From JAXMAR01 sp046350295 (lineage in GTDB: Bacteria > Planctomycetota > Planctomycetia > Gemmatales > Gemmataceae), in contig JAXMAR010000007.1 of the NCBI GenBank assembly GCA_046350295.1, positions 142,632 through 206,631 on the forward strand: a DNA stretch of 64,000 bases, written 5' to 3'. Shown here one piece after another: positions 25,977 through 34,626 of the stretch. Under the pieces are notes generated by a model. That model saw only the letters and a list, made by a program, of their open reading frames with translations, did not search any database and was not told the DNA's origin. Each line of letters begins with the position of its first letter. The first letter of the stretch is position 1. Position numbers and translations under genes: made by a program.

Positions 25977-27167
25977 CTACTCCCGTCGCTCCAGCAAGAC
26001 GACCGACGTATCGTCATGCCGCCCCATGCCCCCGGTGAAGCCGCTCGAACCGGCGAACAACTCCCCGAGCGTCGTTTCCAGATCGGAACCGCGGCAGCGG
26101 CGCATGACGTCCATGATCCCCGCGACGCCGAAGGCGCGCGGACCGGCCGCCTTTTCCGAAAGGGCGTCGGTCAGACCGTCCGTGTAGAACAGCACGCGCG
26201 ACAGCGGCGGGATGAAGCAGGTCTGGGCGCCGTAGTCCAGGGCGGCCGTGATCCCCAGGGGCAGGCCGCCGTCGTCCTCCGTGCCTATCTGCGTCACCTC
26301 GTTGGTCTGGAGGTTCTGCAAGAGGGCGAACGGGTGGCCGGCGGAGGTCCAGGTCATCGTATGCCGGGTGGAGTCGACGGCCGCGTAATAGAGGGTGATG
26401 AAGCCGCCTTCGCTCTGCACGATGGAGTTCTCGCACAGGCGGTTGTTGATTTCGGCCACGAAGCGCGCGGTATCTCGGTAGCGGTCTCCCGAGAACATAC
26501 GGACGAGGGTGTGCATGGCCATGATGGACATGCAGGCCTTGAGTCCGTGGCCGGAGGCGTCGCCGACCAGGAAAACCATGGTGGAATCGTCGGGACGGAA
26601 GAAGTCGTAATAGTCCCCGCCGGCCATGACGACGGGGCGACTGCCGACGACTGTAACCTGGGCTGGCTCGTAGCGAGCGACGAAACCGTAGCCCGGCGGC
26701 GGGGTGACGCCGCGCGGGATGATCGATTCCTGGAGCTTGCGCACGCCGTCCATCTCTTCGCGCAAGCGCTCGGCCAGCTCGCGGCTGCGCTCCGCCTCGA
26801 CGGCGGCGACGGCGGATTCGAGCGTGCTCAGGAGGAGGAAGAGATAGTTGCCCCCTGCGTCACGCACCAGATAAAAGCGCAGGCCGGCGTTCATAAACTT
26901 GGGGAGGGACACCATCTCCTCCGGCTTGCACACGACCACGATCGGCACGCCGCCTTGGAGATCCTGCAACTGCTTGTACAGGAGGTAGCCCTCGCGCGGC
27001 GTCTCGGGAAACGACATCGGCATCAAGATCACGTCCCAGTCGGCGTGACCGGCGCGCTCCACCATTTCCTGTGCGCTGGGCGCCAGACAGAGCTCGTTCT
27101 CATTGCCCAGGTAGAGCTGGACCAAATCCGCCTCTTCTGCATTGTCCCACGCGGCCAGGATTCTCAT
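25977..27167 (-). CDS. SpoIIE/RsbU-type protein phosphatase with N-terminal pseudo-receiver
   Basis: 396 intact residues. Residues 1-120 look like a receiver domain (MRILAAWDNAEEADLVQLYL, VPIVVVCKPEE), but the usual phospho-acceptor Asp is replaced (DWDVILMPMSF). A helix (LLSTLESAVAAVEAERSREL) links to a PPM phosphatase of the SpoIIE type: VMAGGDYYDFF, FLVGDASGHGLKACMSIMAM, LFYTDGLTDAL and GRHDDTSVVLLERRE, the metal-binding Asp residues being present. Such proteins dephosphorylate STAS anti-sigma antagonists in partner-switch pathways. No STAS or kinase gene is nearby, so the partner is elsewhere. Confidence 0.9.
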   Translation of the reverse strand: MRILAAWDNAEEADLVQLYLGNENELCLAPSAQEMVERAGHADWDVILMPMSFPETPREGYLLYKQLQDLQGGVPIVVVCKPEEMVSLPKFMNAGLRFYLVRDAGGNYLFLLLSTLESAVAAVEAERSRELAERLREEMDGVRKLQESIIPRGVTPPPGYGFVARYEPAQVTVVGSRPVVMAGGDYYDFFRPDDSTMVFLVGDASGHGLKACMSIMAMHTLVRMFSGDRYRDTARFVAEINNRLCENSIVQSEGGFITLYYAAVDSTRHTMTWTSAGHPFALLQNLQTNEVTQIGTEDDGGLPLGITAALDYGAQTCFIPPLSRVLFYTDGLTDALSEKAAGPRAFGVAGIMDVMRRCRGSDLETTLGELFAGSSGFTGGMGRHDDTSVVLLERRE

Positions 27168-27292
27168 GGCGTCCCTCGGTTACCGGCGCTTAAACCCAAC
27201 TCGGTCCGCTCTATTCAAACTCATTTTTTCTTCAGAACAACGAGAATCCGGAAAGATTCTTCGCGGGACATGGGCAGACGACGGTCGCACGG

Positions 27293-28159
27293 TCAGAGCG
27301 TAGCAAGCAACGCCACGTGGCGATGACTCTCCGCAAAGCCGTGCCCCTTGTACAACTCCAGCGCCGGCCGATTGCGCTCATCGACCGCGACCTGCAACTC
27401 CAGGGCCCCGCCGTCGTGGGCCAGGCGCAAAGCGTGCATGAGCAAGAGCGTGCCGACGCCCCGGCGCCGCTGTTCCGGAACCACGCCCAGGTAGGAAAGG
27501 TCCCAAGCCGGCTCGTCGCGCAGCGGGTTGAGGAGGAGCACGCCGAGCGGCGCGTCGTCTTTCCGAAAGAGACGCCATAGCTCCGGCTGAAAGCGCCCCT
27601 GCGCCTGATGTCCGGCAATGATTTCCTCGCCGCTGCGCGTGCCGTTGAGCTCGGGGCAATCGAGCGTCCCCTCATACGTGCGTAGCAGCGTGTCCCGGAA
27701 AAGGCTCGGAGCGGCGGCGTAGGAAGCGCTGGCGCAGACCGGGGGCGCCGGCGCCTCGCCGAGTTCATGTCGCAGATGAATCAGCCGCGTCAAGACACGC
27801 ATGCCGCCCCGAAGCAGGGGGGCCGCCCCATCCAGATCATCGAGCACCGCTTGCACGATCTTCGCTTGCCGCGAGCGCAGAAAGGCGAAGCCGGCGGCGA
27901 CCAGAGCGTCCTCCAGCGAAGGATTGGGCTCGGACACGACCGGCGGCACGAGCAATCCAACCGAGCCGGCAAGTGGGACGGCTAGCTGAACGCCGACGAT
28001 GTCTCCCTTGTCCTTTGCGATCAGCAACCCCGCCGGATCGACCTCCCCAGCGCTCATGAGGACGAGCAGGTTGGCTTGACGTCTTTCCGAGAGGGGGGAG
28101 TCGCGATAGAGCAGGCGCAGCGCCGCCGTCCAGTCCGCTGGTCCGGCCGGGCCGATCAC
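27293..28159 (-). CDS. GNAT family N-acetyltransferase
   Basis: The GTG at 28159 is chosen because it overlaps the TGA of ogt (GTGA at 28156-28159), a typical coupled start, and because the longer upstream frame is antisense to ogt. 288 residues. The C-terminal domain has motif A of GNAT enzymes, LSYLGVVPEQRRRGVGTLLL, followed by VDERNRPALELYKGHGFAES. The N-terminal half is a divergent GNAT-like domain (LLIAKDKGDIVGVQLAV), so the protein may be a tandem GNAT. The acyl acceptor is unknown. Confidence 0.82.
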   Translation of the reverse strand: MIGPAGPADWTAALRLLYRDSPLSERRQANLLVLMSAGEVDPAGLLIAKDKGDIVGVQLAVPLAGSVGLLVPPVVSEPNPSLEDALVAAGFAFLRSRQAKIVQAVLDDLDGAAPLLRGGMRVLTRLIHLRHELGEAPAPPVCASASYAAAPSLFRDTLLRTYEGTLDCPELNGTRSGEEIIAGHQAQGRFQPELWRLFRKDDAPLGVLLLNPLRDEPAWDLSYLGVVPEQRRRGVGTLLLMHALRLAHDGGALELQVAVDERNRPALELYKGHGFAESHRHVALLATL

Positions 28160-28686
28160 CGCGCGCGCTCCTTGGGTCGGGCCGTCTCGCGCTCGAGCAG
28201 ATGGCGCTTCACGGCCAAGCCGTAGAAGTATCCGCCGGGCCCGCCGCCCGAGTGGAGCACGCGATGACAGGGAACGATGAACGCCACCGGGTTTCTGGCA
28301 CAAGCGCTCGCGGCGGCGCGGACGGCCCGCGGCTTGCCCGCCTTTTTCGCCAGCTCGGCGTAGCTGACCGTCTGGCCCCACGGCACGCGCACCAGCGCCT
28401 GCCATACCTTCTGGTGAAACGGGCCGCCCGGCATGTCGAGCGGCACTTGCGTCGGCGCCAGCCGGCCCGCGACGACTTCATGTACCTGGCCGATCAGCTC
28501 GCGCAAGGCCCCCGGATCTTCTTTGGGATCGACGCCGAACTTTTTCCGCAGTTCGGCGAGCGTCTGCTCGACTTCGCCGGGCGGGGCGTTGTCAAGGAAA
28601 CGCAGGCAGCACAGGCCGCGCGGCGTGGCGGCGACGAAGAGACGGCCGATGTCACTGTCGATGGTGGCGTAGAAGAGATGGTCCAT
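28156..28686 (-). CDS. ogt: Methylated-DNA--protein-cysteine methyltransferase
   Basis: 176 residues. Removes O6-alkyl groups from guanine by suicidal transfer to Cys. The active-site motif IVPCHRVLHSGGGPGGYFYG is present, the helix-turn-helix region reads VPWGQTVSYAELAKKAGKPR, and FHQKVWQALVRVPWG precedes it. The N-terminal domain is a typical AGT partner domain. The usual length for Ogt is 165-180 residues. A GNAT gene overlaps its stop codon, so the two are translated together. Confidence 0.93.
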   Translation of the reverse strand: MDHLFYATIDSDIGRLFVAATPRGLCCLRFLDNAPPGEVEQTLAELRKKFGVDPKEDPGALRELIGQVHEVVAGRLAPTQVPLDMPGGPFHQKVWQALVRVPWGQTVSYAELAKKAGKPRAVRAAASACARNPVAFIVPCHRVLHSGGGPGGYFYGLAVKRHLLERETARPKERAR

Positions 28687-28698
28687 GATTGGAACAGT

Positions 28699-28992
28699 TC
28701 ATTGCCGCCCTTGGCCGTCATCCGCATATGCCACGCGCAGAACGCCGTACGCGGCGGCAGCGTCGTCAATCAGGAACCACAAGGTTCGGACGACGCCATC
28801 GGAACAGGCAAGGGAAAAAAACGTACCAGAAATACGGAGAGCCGGGGCGCAGTCGTCGCGATTCCGTCTCTCGGAAAAGATCCGAAGGTAATCTATTCCC
28901 GTGAACACCCGGATTCGATTCTGACGCGAGAGATACGCGTGATCACGAAGATACGCAGCCACGCCGTGGCCGAACTGAAGTGAGTACGCCAC
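28699..28992 (-). CDS. Hypothetical 97-residue protein, possible RelE/ParE-like toxin
   Basis: The GTG at 28992 lies 9 bases after the stop of the upstream small gene. The sequence has natural composition: YSLQFGHGVAAYLRDHAYLS, RVFTGIDYLRIF, ALRISGTFFSLACSDGVVRT, then LWFLIDDAAAAYGVLRVAYA. A strand pattern ending IDDxAxxYxVLRV is reminiscent of RelE/ParE-type toxins (I-D-D-E-x-V-x-V-L-R-V). No catalytic signature can be named. Its position as the second gene of a two-gene unit just after a small protein with no known domain fits a toxin-antitoxin order. I regard that as inference. Confidence 0.4.
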   Translation of the reverse strand: MAYSLQFGHGVAAYLRDHAYLSRQNRIRVFTGIDYLRIFSERRNRDDCAPALRISGTFFSLACSDGVVRTLWFLIDDAAAAYGVLRVAYADDGQGRQ

Positions 28993-29001
28993 GGACGTTC
29001 C

Positions 29002-29283
29002 TCAGCTCGGCCCCGCGCTGTTCATCTCGCGCAACGCTTCCTCCATCGTTACATACCCGCCCGCCCTGCCACGGCGCCCGGACTCCTTAGCAGAGCGGGA
29101 TCTACCTCCGGTGGTTTGCTCGGCAAGACGGACAGGAGCTGCGTCAACGCCGTGCGCCATGCTCTGACAGATGGACACGATGCGCTGCGTATCTCCGGCT
29201 GTTTGTGCCGCCGGCCCGTGTTCCACCTCGTTCTTTAGCGCCTGCGCGCTTTCCGACGTCAACTCTTGTACGAACGAAACCAT
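29002..29283 (-). CDS. Hypothetical 93-residue protein, first gene of a two-gene unit
   Basis: The ATG at 29283 starts MVSFVQELTSESAQALKNEV. The rest is hydrophilic, with a basic stretch (GGRSRSAKESGRRGRAGGYV) and an acidic end (TMEEALREMNSAGPS). The longer upstream frame is antisense to the ISKra4 remnant and is not used. The small size, mixed charge and position nine bases before the next gene are what one expects of an antitoxin, but no DNA-binding motif is evident. It faces the ISKra4 remnant divergently. Confidence 0.4.
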   Translation of the reverse strand: MVSFVQELTSESAQALKNEVEHGPAAQTAGDTQRIVSICQSMAHGVDAAPVRLAEQTTGGRSRSAKESGRRGRAGGYVTMEEALREMNSAGPS

Positions 29284-29422
29284 GACGCACATCCTCCAAA
29301 TCCATTCTAGCTTAGAGACGGTTTCAGGGTGGGCAGCTGAAGCGGTGGAATGTTTGTACACAAGCCAGTGCCGGAAAGGATTGGGGGATCGAAGCCAAGG
29401 AGACAACACCTCGTGGACACGC

Positions 29423-30757
29423 ATGCCGCTGGAACAGGAAGCCAAGGAAATCGAAGCCAGAATTCGGCAGGCGATGGAGAAGGAGATCGCCGGGCTGGCG
29501 CGGCTTATGGTGGGCAAGCCGGATAGAGAGCTGTTTGGCAAGACCGAGTTTCAAGTGCGCGACATTCTCTTGCAGGTGGGGACGGAGTTTACGAAGAGCA
29601 TCTGCGCGTGAAAAAAAACGGCTATCAAGGATCGGGAGTGACCTGTCCACACTGCGGCCAGACCGCTGAGTTTCAGGGATATCGTCGGCTGCGGCCGTTG
29701 AGCATCACTGGGTCCCATCTGCTTTCGCCGCGCTACTACTATTGCCATCGTTGCGGCGGCCTGACGCTGGGATCGAGAGGTTGGGCCGGCGGCAAGCGCT
29801 CCGCCAGCGGCGGAGATTGACGACGTTGGCGGGAACGCTCTGCAACAGCTTCGAAGAGGCCGCGGCGAGGCAGCACCGAAGCTGGCGGCGTTGCGGCTAT
29901 CGGAGGTCGACGGTGCAGCGGACCGTTGACGGCAGGCCAGCGTCTGGACCAGTTGCTCCTGGAGAAGGTGCTGGGGCGATGACGCCGTGGGATTGGCACA
30001 AGGGCGGGGCCGCACGTGCGCTACGCGAGCATCGACGCGACGGGCGTGCGGCAACGAGCGTTTGGCGGAGGCATGACCGAGGGACGGATGCAGCCAATAG
30101 CGCTTCGATGATATTCAACCCGGTCCCCGACCTGCCTCTGGGTCATCATCGGCCGCCGTCAGGCGAAAAGTAAGCGCATTACTTGGCGGGCTTGTATGAC
30201 CTGGGCGAACTCGGCCTGCAACTGCATGCCCAGGGGAGCCAGGTGGGGATGAACCGTGCGGAGCGATGGATCGGTCTGGCCGATAACCCGGCAATGGCAG
30301 GCTTTTGCGGAGGAACTTCCCCCGCGACTTGGTGCTGATCCTCGATTTCTGGCACGTTACGCGAATACCCTGGGGGAGTTGAGCAAGGCTTTGTATCCGG
30401 TCGACGAGGATCGGCGTCAGAGCCTAATGACATCATGGTGTGCACTCTCCCCAGGCGTAGGCGTGGGCGCTTGCTCAGGGAACTGGAAAAGCGGGTTGCC
30501 CCGCGAAAACCGGCTGTGCGAGAACGGTATGAGGTCACACTCAACTGCGTGAGGAGCAACCTCCACCGCATGGACTACCCGACGTACTTGGCCAATGGCT
30601 GGTGCATCGGCTCCAGGACCATGTCGAGTCAACCTGTAAGACCGTGGTGGGCCAGCGCCTGAAGCGGCTGGCATGCGCTTGGCGCGGGAAGCCGGTACCA
30701 ACGACATGTGCCGCCTGCCTTCTTCCGCAGCGCGAGATGCGCAGTGGGACCTTTTGG
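29423..30757 (+). pseudogene. ISKra4-family transposase, degraded
   Basis: The N-terminus is intact (MPLEQEAKEIEARIRQAMEK, GKTEFQVRDILLQ), followed by the zinc-ribbon part GSGVTCPHCGQTAEFQGYRR and RYYYCHRCGGLT. Later fragments in changing frames match the family order: DWHKGG, MIFNPVPDLP, LYDLGELGLQLHAQGSQVGM, NRAERWIGLADN, ELSKALYPVDEDRRQS, NLHRMDYPTYLANGWCIGS and CKTVVGQRLK. It would be about 450 residues if whole. Many indels and in-frame stops show that it is not functional as read. Flanking inverted repeats could not be defined. Confidence 0.7.
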
Positions 30758-30805
30758 TCGCGCAGCATAACTGAGAACATCTGCTCTACCAACAAAAGAC
30801 GCTCA

Positions 30806-30886
30806 CCCGGTTTCAGAACCGGTCGTGCGTGGACTTCAGTCCACCGCGGCCTGAAGACCTCGCGTGGACTGAAGTCCACGCTACGG
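30806..30886. repeat. REP-like paired hairpins
   Basis: GTGGACTTCAGTCCAC (30829-30844) and its exact reverse complement GTGGACTGAAGTCCAC (30864-30879), the latter followed by GCTACGG. A third small hairpin, CCGGTT-TCAG-AACCGG, lies at 30808-30823. It sits between the IS remnant and the partner gene of the toxin-like protein. Confidence 0.7.
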
Positions 30887-31119
30887 TTAATGACACGGTC
30901 TCTTAGCGCACGACGCTCCACTTCGATCCCTTCAGCGCCCGCCTGTGCCAGCAGTAGCCGCTCGACCTCCGCGCGTTTGGCCCCCAAGCGCGTGCTCAAC
31001 TCGTCGTCGGAGAAGCCGACGCCGTGGAGCAGGTCGTTCAGCGCGTTGTTGATGACGGTCGCTCGCTCTTGCTGAAGGCGAAGTAGCCTCCTTCTTGTCG
31101 TGTCGTAGGCTCGCCTCAT
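30880..31119 (-). CDS. Small partner protein of the toxin-like gene, probably truncated or frameshifted at its 3' end
   Basis: The ATG at 31119 overlaps the TGA of the toxin-like gene (ATGA). The product reads MRRAYDTTRRRLLRLQQERA, then TVINNALNDLLHGVGFSDDE and LSTRLGAKRAEVERLLLAQA, a helical, mostly charged protein. The VINNALN..HG....L.TRLG..R.EVE.LL pattern suggests a compact helical binding domain. The frame runs on into a REP-like hairpin and then antisense to the IS remnant, so the true end (near 30890) has been lost by an indel or by rearrangement. As a translationally coupled partner it may neutralise the upstream protein. Confidence 0.45.
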
Positions 31120-31606
31120 TTCAGGTTGTCGAAGTATTTCCAGGCCGTTGCGCGGGCGGCGCAGGTCCCCCGATCGCGGGCGTGCGGATTGTAGATGACG
31201 ATCGTGTTGTCTTGCGGTCGTAGTAGGCTTCGCGATCGTTCTCCAGGTCGCGGTGGTGCGTGCGGTTCGCGAGCACGTTGGCGATCAGGTCGATGAAGTC
31301 GTCGCGGCTCTTCACCTCCGGGAACAGCTTCTCGTCGACGACGTGCTTCTCGTAGGAGTGCCCCGGCCGATGGCGCGGGCGATCTTTTTCTGCGCGGCAG
31401 TCGGCTCCTTCTTCGGGTCCTTCTTCCCGGCCAGCAGGCCTTGAAGGATGAACGCCAGGCGACAAAACCGAGAAGCGGGCCGCGGAAAAGCGGATGGCGA
31501 CGCCTGGTCCCTTTCGCCGGCGAAACGAAGGATTGCTGAACCGAGGAAGGACAGAGGTCAAGCCGGCCAGCCCGACAGCGCAACCGAAGCCGAACCGCCT
31601 GGTCAT
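31116..31606 (-). CDS. Secreted toxin-like protein with conserved H-x-KHV / GTC..YF C-terminal domain, frameshifted
   Basis: The ATG at 31606 overlaps the likely stop of the glycosyltransferase (ATGA) and opens a signal-like segment (RRFGFGCAVGLAGLTSVLP). After shifts the domain reads KKEPTAAQKKIARAIGRG, HSYEKHVVDEKLFPEVKSRD, DFIDLIANVLANRTHHRDLE, NDREAYYDRK, then DNTIVIYNPHARDRGTC and YFDNLK. A conserved GHxxEKHV start, a D/E-rich helix, a Y(Y/W) strand, an N-T-I-V-I strand and a GT.FRP..G..YF end are features I associate with nuclease-type C-terminal toxin domains (BECR-like). This is a motif judgement, not a proven homology. Followed by an overlapping small partner gene. Confidence 0.45.
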
Positions 31607-33417
31607 TCGCCGAGGAAACGAGGATCGCCCGGCCAGTCGCCTGGCAGGGGGTGATACGGACAGTGGCAGCGGACTTGAGCAGATCGTCGCGGTAGGTGAA
31701 GCGGAAGAGGGCGTAGCGGTCACGCTCGTTGACTTGGCCACGCGTGTGGGCGCAGCGCGGCGTCGGCCAACGCGGGGTCGCCGTATTCTTCGGTCGTCCA
31801 CATAGTGAAAGGCGGCCGACAATGTCGCCAAAATCGTGTGGTCGTGGATGTTGGCGTCGCGGAAGCTGAGGTTGTGCAGGAAGGCGGTCCGCTCGCCGAG
31901 GTAGGGCAAGCCAGGCTGCCGTCCAGGCGGGTGGAGATCACCCAGGCTGACATAGATCGGGCGGTCGGCCGGCACGGTGTCGCGCGTCCACGGCGGATGA
32001 AGGCGGTGTCGTCGGCGTACTGGCTCAGGTAATCGGTGCGATAGACCCACGACAGACAATAGAAGGCGAGCAATGCGCCGAAGACGGTAGTGAAGGCCAC
32101 CGCCGGCTGCGCGTGTCGAGGCGCCGAGCCAAGGCGCGTGACCGCGACCCCGGCCAGGCCGACCATGGCGGCGGGAACAGGGCTGTCGGCGCCGAGATCT
32201 TGTGCACCGGGTACATCGCCACATCGCCGCCGGCGTAGCGGCAACGCAGGGTAGGCGGATGGCGTCCGGCGTAGCCTCGGTCAGGGCCATCCACGAAGTA
32301 GCCGCGGCGAGGGCGGCGAGGATAGCCCACGGCGTCCGCCGTGCAGCGATCGGTGGTGATGCTTCCCCTGGGGGATGGAGAAGAGGATCGGCAGCCAGGC
32401 CTGGCACCAGAGGAAGCGCGTCGCGCTTCCGGGTCGCAGCGCGGCGGGCCGTCAAGACCAAGCCGATGAGAGCGGGTACGAGCCACGGGGCGATGGCGGG
32501 CAACTGGACGTGGTAAAGCATGGCTCCGCATGTAGCCCTGGTTCGCCGCCCCATGTAATCGGAGTACCAGAGATCGACGATGTCCGGATAGCAGCCGCAC
32601 GGCAACCAGCCCAGGCGGCGTACACCGCGCAGGGCGAGCCAGCCCCAGGGCCGAGGTAGCGGCGCGAGCTGACCACGCAACCCCGCGGTCGAAGGCGAGC
32701 CCTACGCCATCGAGGAGTGGGGGTTGCCCACCGCGATCGCCCGCTTGTTGGAACTTCCACGAAATTGCCAAGCAGATAGCGCTGACGGGCAGGGTCACGA
32801 AAAAGCTGCCGAAGAACAGGCCCTTGGCCATGTTCGTCAGGCCGAGGCAGAGGAAGAAACACAGCAGCGGCCAGGGACGCTTGCCGAGGAACCCCTTCGA
32901 TTCCCAGACGGGCGCGGGCCGGAGGTTGAACTCCAGGTGGACGAACAACGTCATCGCGGTCGTGACGATGAGGCAAAGCGAGATGTCCGACTCGCTGTTG
33001 GTCGAATAGAGATAGAACTCGAACATCGTGGCGAGCACGGCCGCACAGCAGGCCCATGTTCCGGCCGAACCGAATGGCGCCCATCCAAGCCGTCGTCAAA
33101 ACGCAGAGGATGCCGGCCAGGTGGGAGCCGAGGCGATGGGTCCAGACCTCGCCGGCGCCGAAGAGGAGGCGGGCGGGGCCATCCAGTGGGGCAACGGCGG
33201 CCGCTCGAGCCAGGGCCGGCCGCCATGGGTCCGGGATAACCCAGTCGTGCGTCGCGAGCATCTCGCGGACGGTGAGGCAAGTGAACGGTCTCGTGCGGAT
33301 TGAGGATGCGGCTCGTAGGCGCCCGCTGAAGCCGTAGAGGGCGGCGAAGAGGGCGAGCAGGAGGTAGTCAAACCAGCGAAGCCGGGCTGGCTGAAGCAGA
33401 GGCGTCCGTACGTGCAA
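31603..33417 (-). pseudogene. GT39/ArnT-like polytopic glycosyltransferase, heavily frameshifted
   Basis: Fragments in all three minus frames add up to one membrane protein. The N-terminus has LRWFDYLLLALFAALYGFSG; then LTVREMLATHDWVIP and RPWLERPPLPHWMAPP, the acidic/ExxxxHDW-P-x-RPPL region of ArnT-like dolichyl- or undecaprenyl-linked sugar transferases. It continues with SHLAGILCVLTTAWMGAIRF, VTTAMTLFVHLEFN, FFLCLGLTNMAKGLFFGSFF and VTLPVSAICLAISW. The probable start is TTG at 33417 and the end GDWPGDPRFLGE at 31603. More than six indels are required. If intact it would transfer a lipid-linked sugar at the periplasmic face. Confidence 0.55.
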
Positions 33418-33504
33418 GCAAAAAGTACGGTTCTTGGCCTCGTCCGCTAATAAAAGAAACGGAGCAGTGGGGCAAGCGATTTTCGAAAGACAAGAGGAAG
33501 GCCG

Positions 33505-33810
33505 ATGGCGAAGTCCGCAAAGAGCAGATCGAGATGTTGCAGGACGAGCCGAACGATCACAAGCGCTGGCCATCACCCGCATGAACCGCGCCAGCGGCGG
33601 CGATACGCCGGGGCCGTTCACGTCTTCGAGAATTGATCCGGCGCGAGAGCCGGTATCCGCCGGCGTATCACATGGGGGCGCGGGCGGCAACGCTTGGGGC
33701 GGATCGCGGACGCGCAGGCCCTGTTGCAGCTGCGGCATTCCGATCGCGCTGCGGCAGGGAACCAGCACGCGGCGGGGGAGATGCAGGAGCTATTGAGTCA
33801 GTTGGAGTGA
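33505..33810 (+). CDS. Small tetratricopeptide-repeat protein, frameshifted
   Basis: An AGGAAGG ribosome site precedes the ATG at 33505. Reading across shifts gives VRKEQIEMLQDEPND, then ITRMNRASGGD and AGAVHVFEN, PPAYHMGARA, ALLQLRHSDR/LRQG and NQHAAGEMQELLSQLE ending at 33810. The order (D-E-P-N-D-P, then AG..GAV..FEEL, P.YPPAYHMGARALQ, A..LL..GI..A...G..HA) is that of a short TPR protein of about 100 residues common in planctomycetes. It probably mediates protein contacts. It lies between divergent genes. Confidence 0.5.
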
Positions 33811-33820
33811 TGTTTTCCAT

Positions 33821-33846
33821 CTGAACTCTTGCGAGTTCAGCTACGG
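33821..33846. repeat. REP-like hairpin
   Basis: CTGAACTC-TTGC-GAGTTCAG (33821-33840) followed by CTACGG, the same hairpin-plus-CTACG layout as at 12167 and 44083. It lies between the TPR gene and the DUF2064 gene. Confidence 0.65.
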
Positions 33847-33850
33847 AAGG

Positions 33851-34515
33851 TCACGCACCCAGCAGCAGCTCCGTCCGTTGGCAGGCGGGATCGATTCCGG
33901 CCAGGCGTTGCGCCTGTAGATGCTGCTTCAGGAACCGGCAGTCGTCGAGCGTGTCCACGTCGTACCAGGGGGCAGGAGCGAGAGGCGCGCCAGGCCGAGC
34001 CGTTGCGGCTCGCGGCACGGTCTGCCCGAGGACGCCGGACCGCCCCAGCCATCGAATCGAAAAGCGCTGGGAAGAAGCCGCGGCAGGCGATGAGGTAGTA
34101 ACCGCCGTCCACCGCGGGCCCAAGCACCGCGTCCGCCTCGCTCAACTGCGCGAGCACTGCCGTCGCGCGGGAGATTCGGACTGTCGGTTCCCAGCGCGAT
34201 CACACGCCGGCCGCCGGTCGCGTGCTTGGCAAAAAGAGCGGCGAGACGGGCGCCGAGATCGCCGTCCGCCTGCGCCTCCAACGCGAAAGCGGAGCCGGCC
34301 ACCTCCCTGAACCAGGTCTCATTCTCGGCTGGGGTGAACAGCACGAGGCGGCGGTCAGCGACGGTTTGGTAACGCTGGACGCAATCGCGCAAGAGAGCAT
34401 CGGCCAACGCGACGGCGAACGGTTCGCTCGTCTGGGCGGCGAGGCGCGTCTTCACCTGCCCGGGCAGCGGCGCCTTGGCGAAAAGGGCGAGCAGTCTCTC
34501 GTCGGAAACGCGCAT
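33851..34515 (-). CDS. TIGR04282/DUF2064 glycosyltransferase-like protein, frameshifted
   Basis: The ATG at 34515 begins MRVSDERLLALFAKAPLPGQ, with KTRLAAQTSEPFAVALADAL following; the FAKAPLPGxVKTRL motif defines this family, a nucleotidyl/glycosyltransferase A-fold. Next comes RRVIALGTDSPNLP, then after a shift near 34170 ADAVLGPAVDGGYYLIACRG, and after another shift WYDVDTLDDCRFLKQHLQ. The end is at 33851. Length is about 220 residues. Family members are linked to arsenosugar biosynthesis in some bacteria; that link is not supported by any neighbour here. Confidence 0.78.
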
Positions 34516-34626
34516 GCTTGGGAAACTGAACGACGGCGTGGGTTCCCCTCTTCTTACTCCTCGCACAAACGCTTCGTGCAGCGTTTGCAGGCGAAGAAGA
34601 AGAAGCGGTAGGACGAGAAAATGCGG

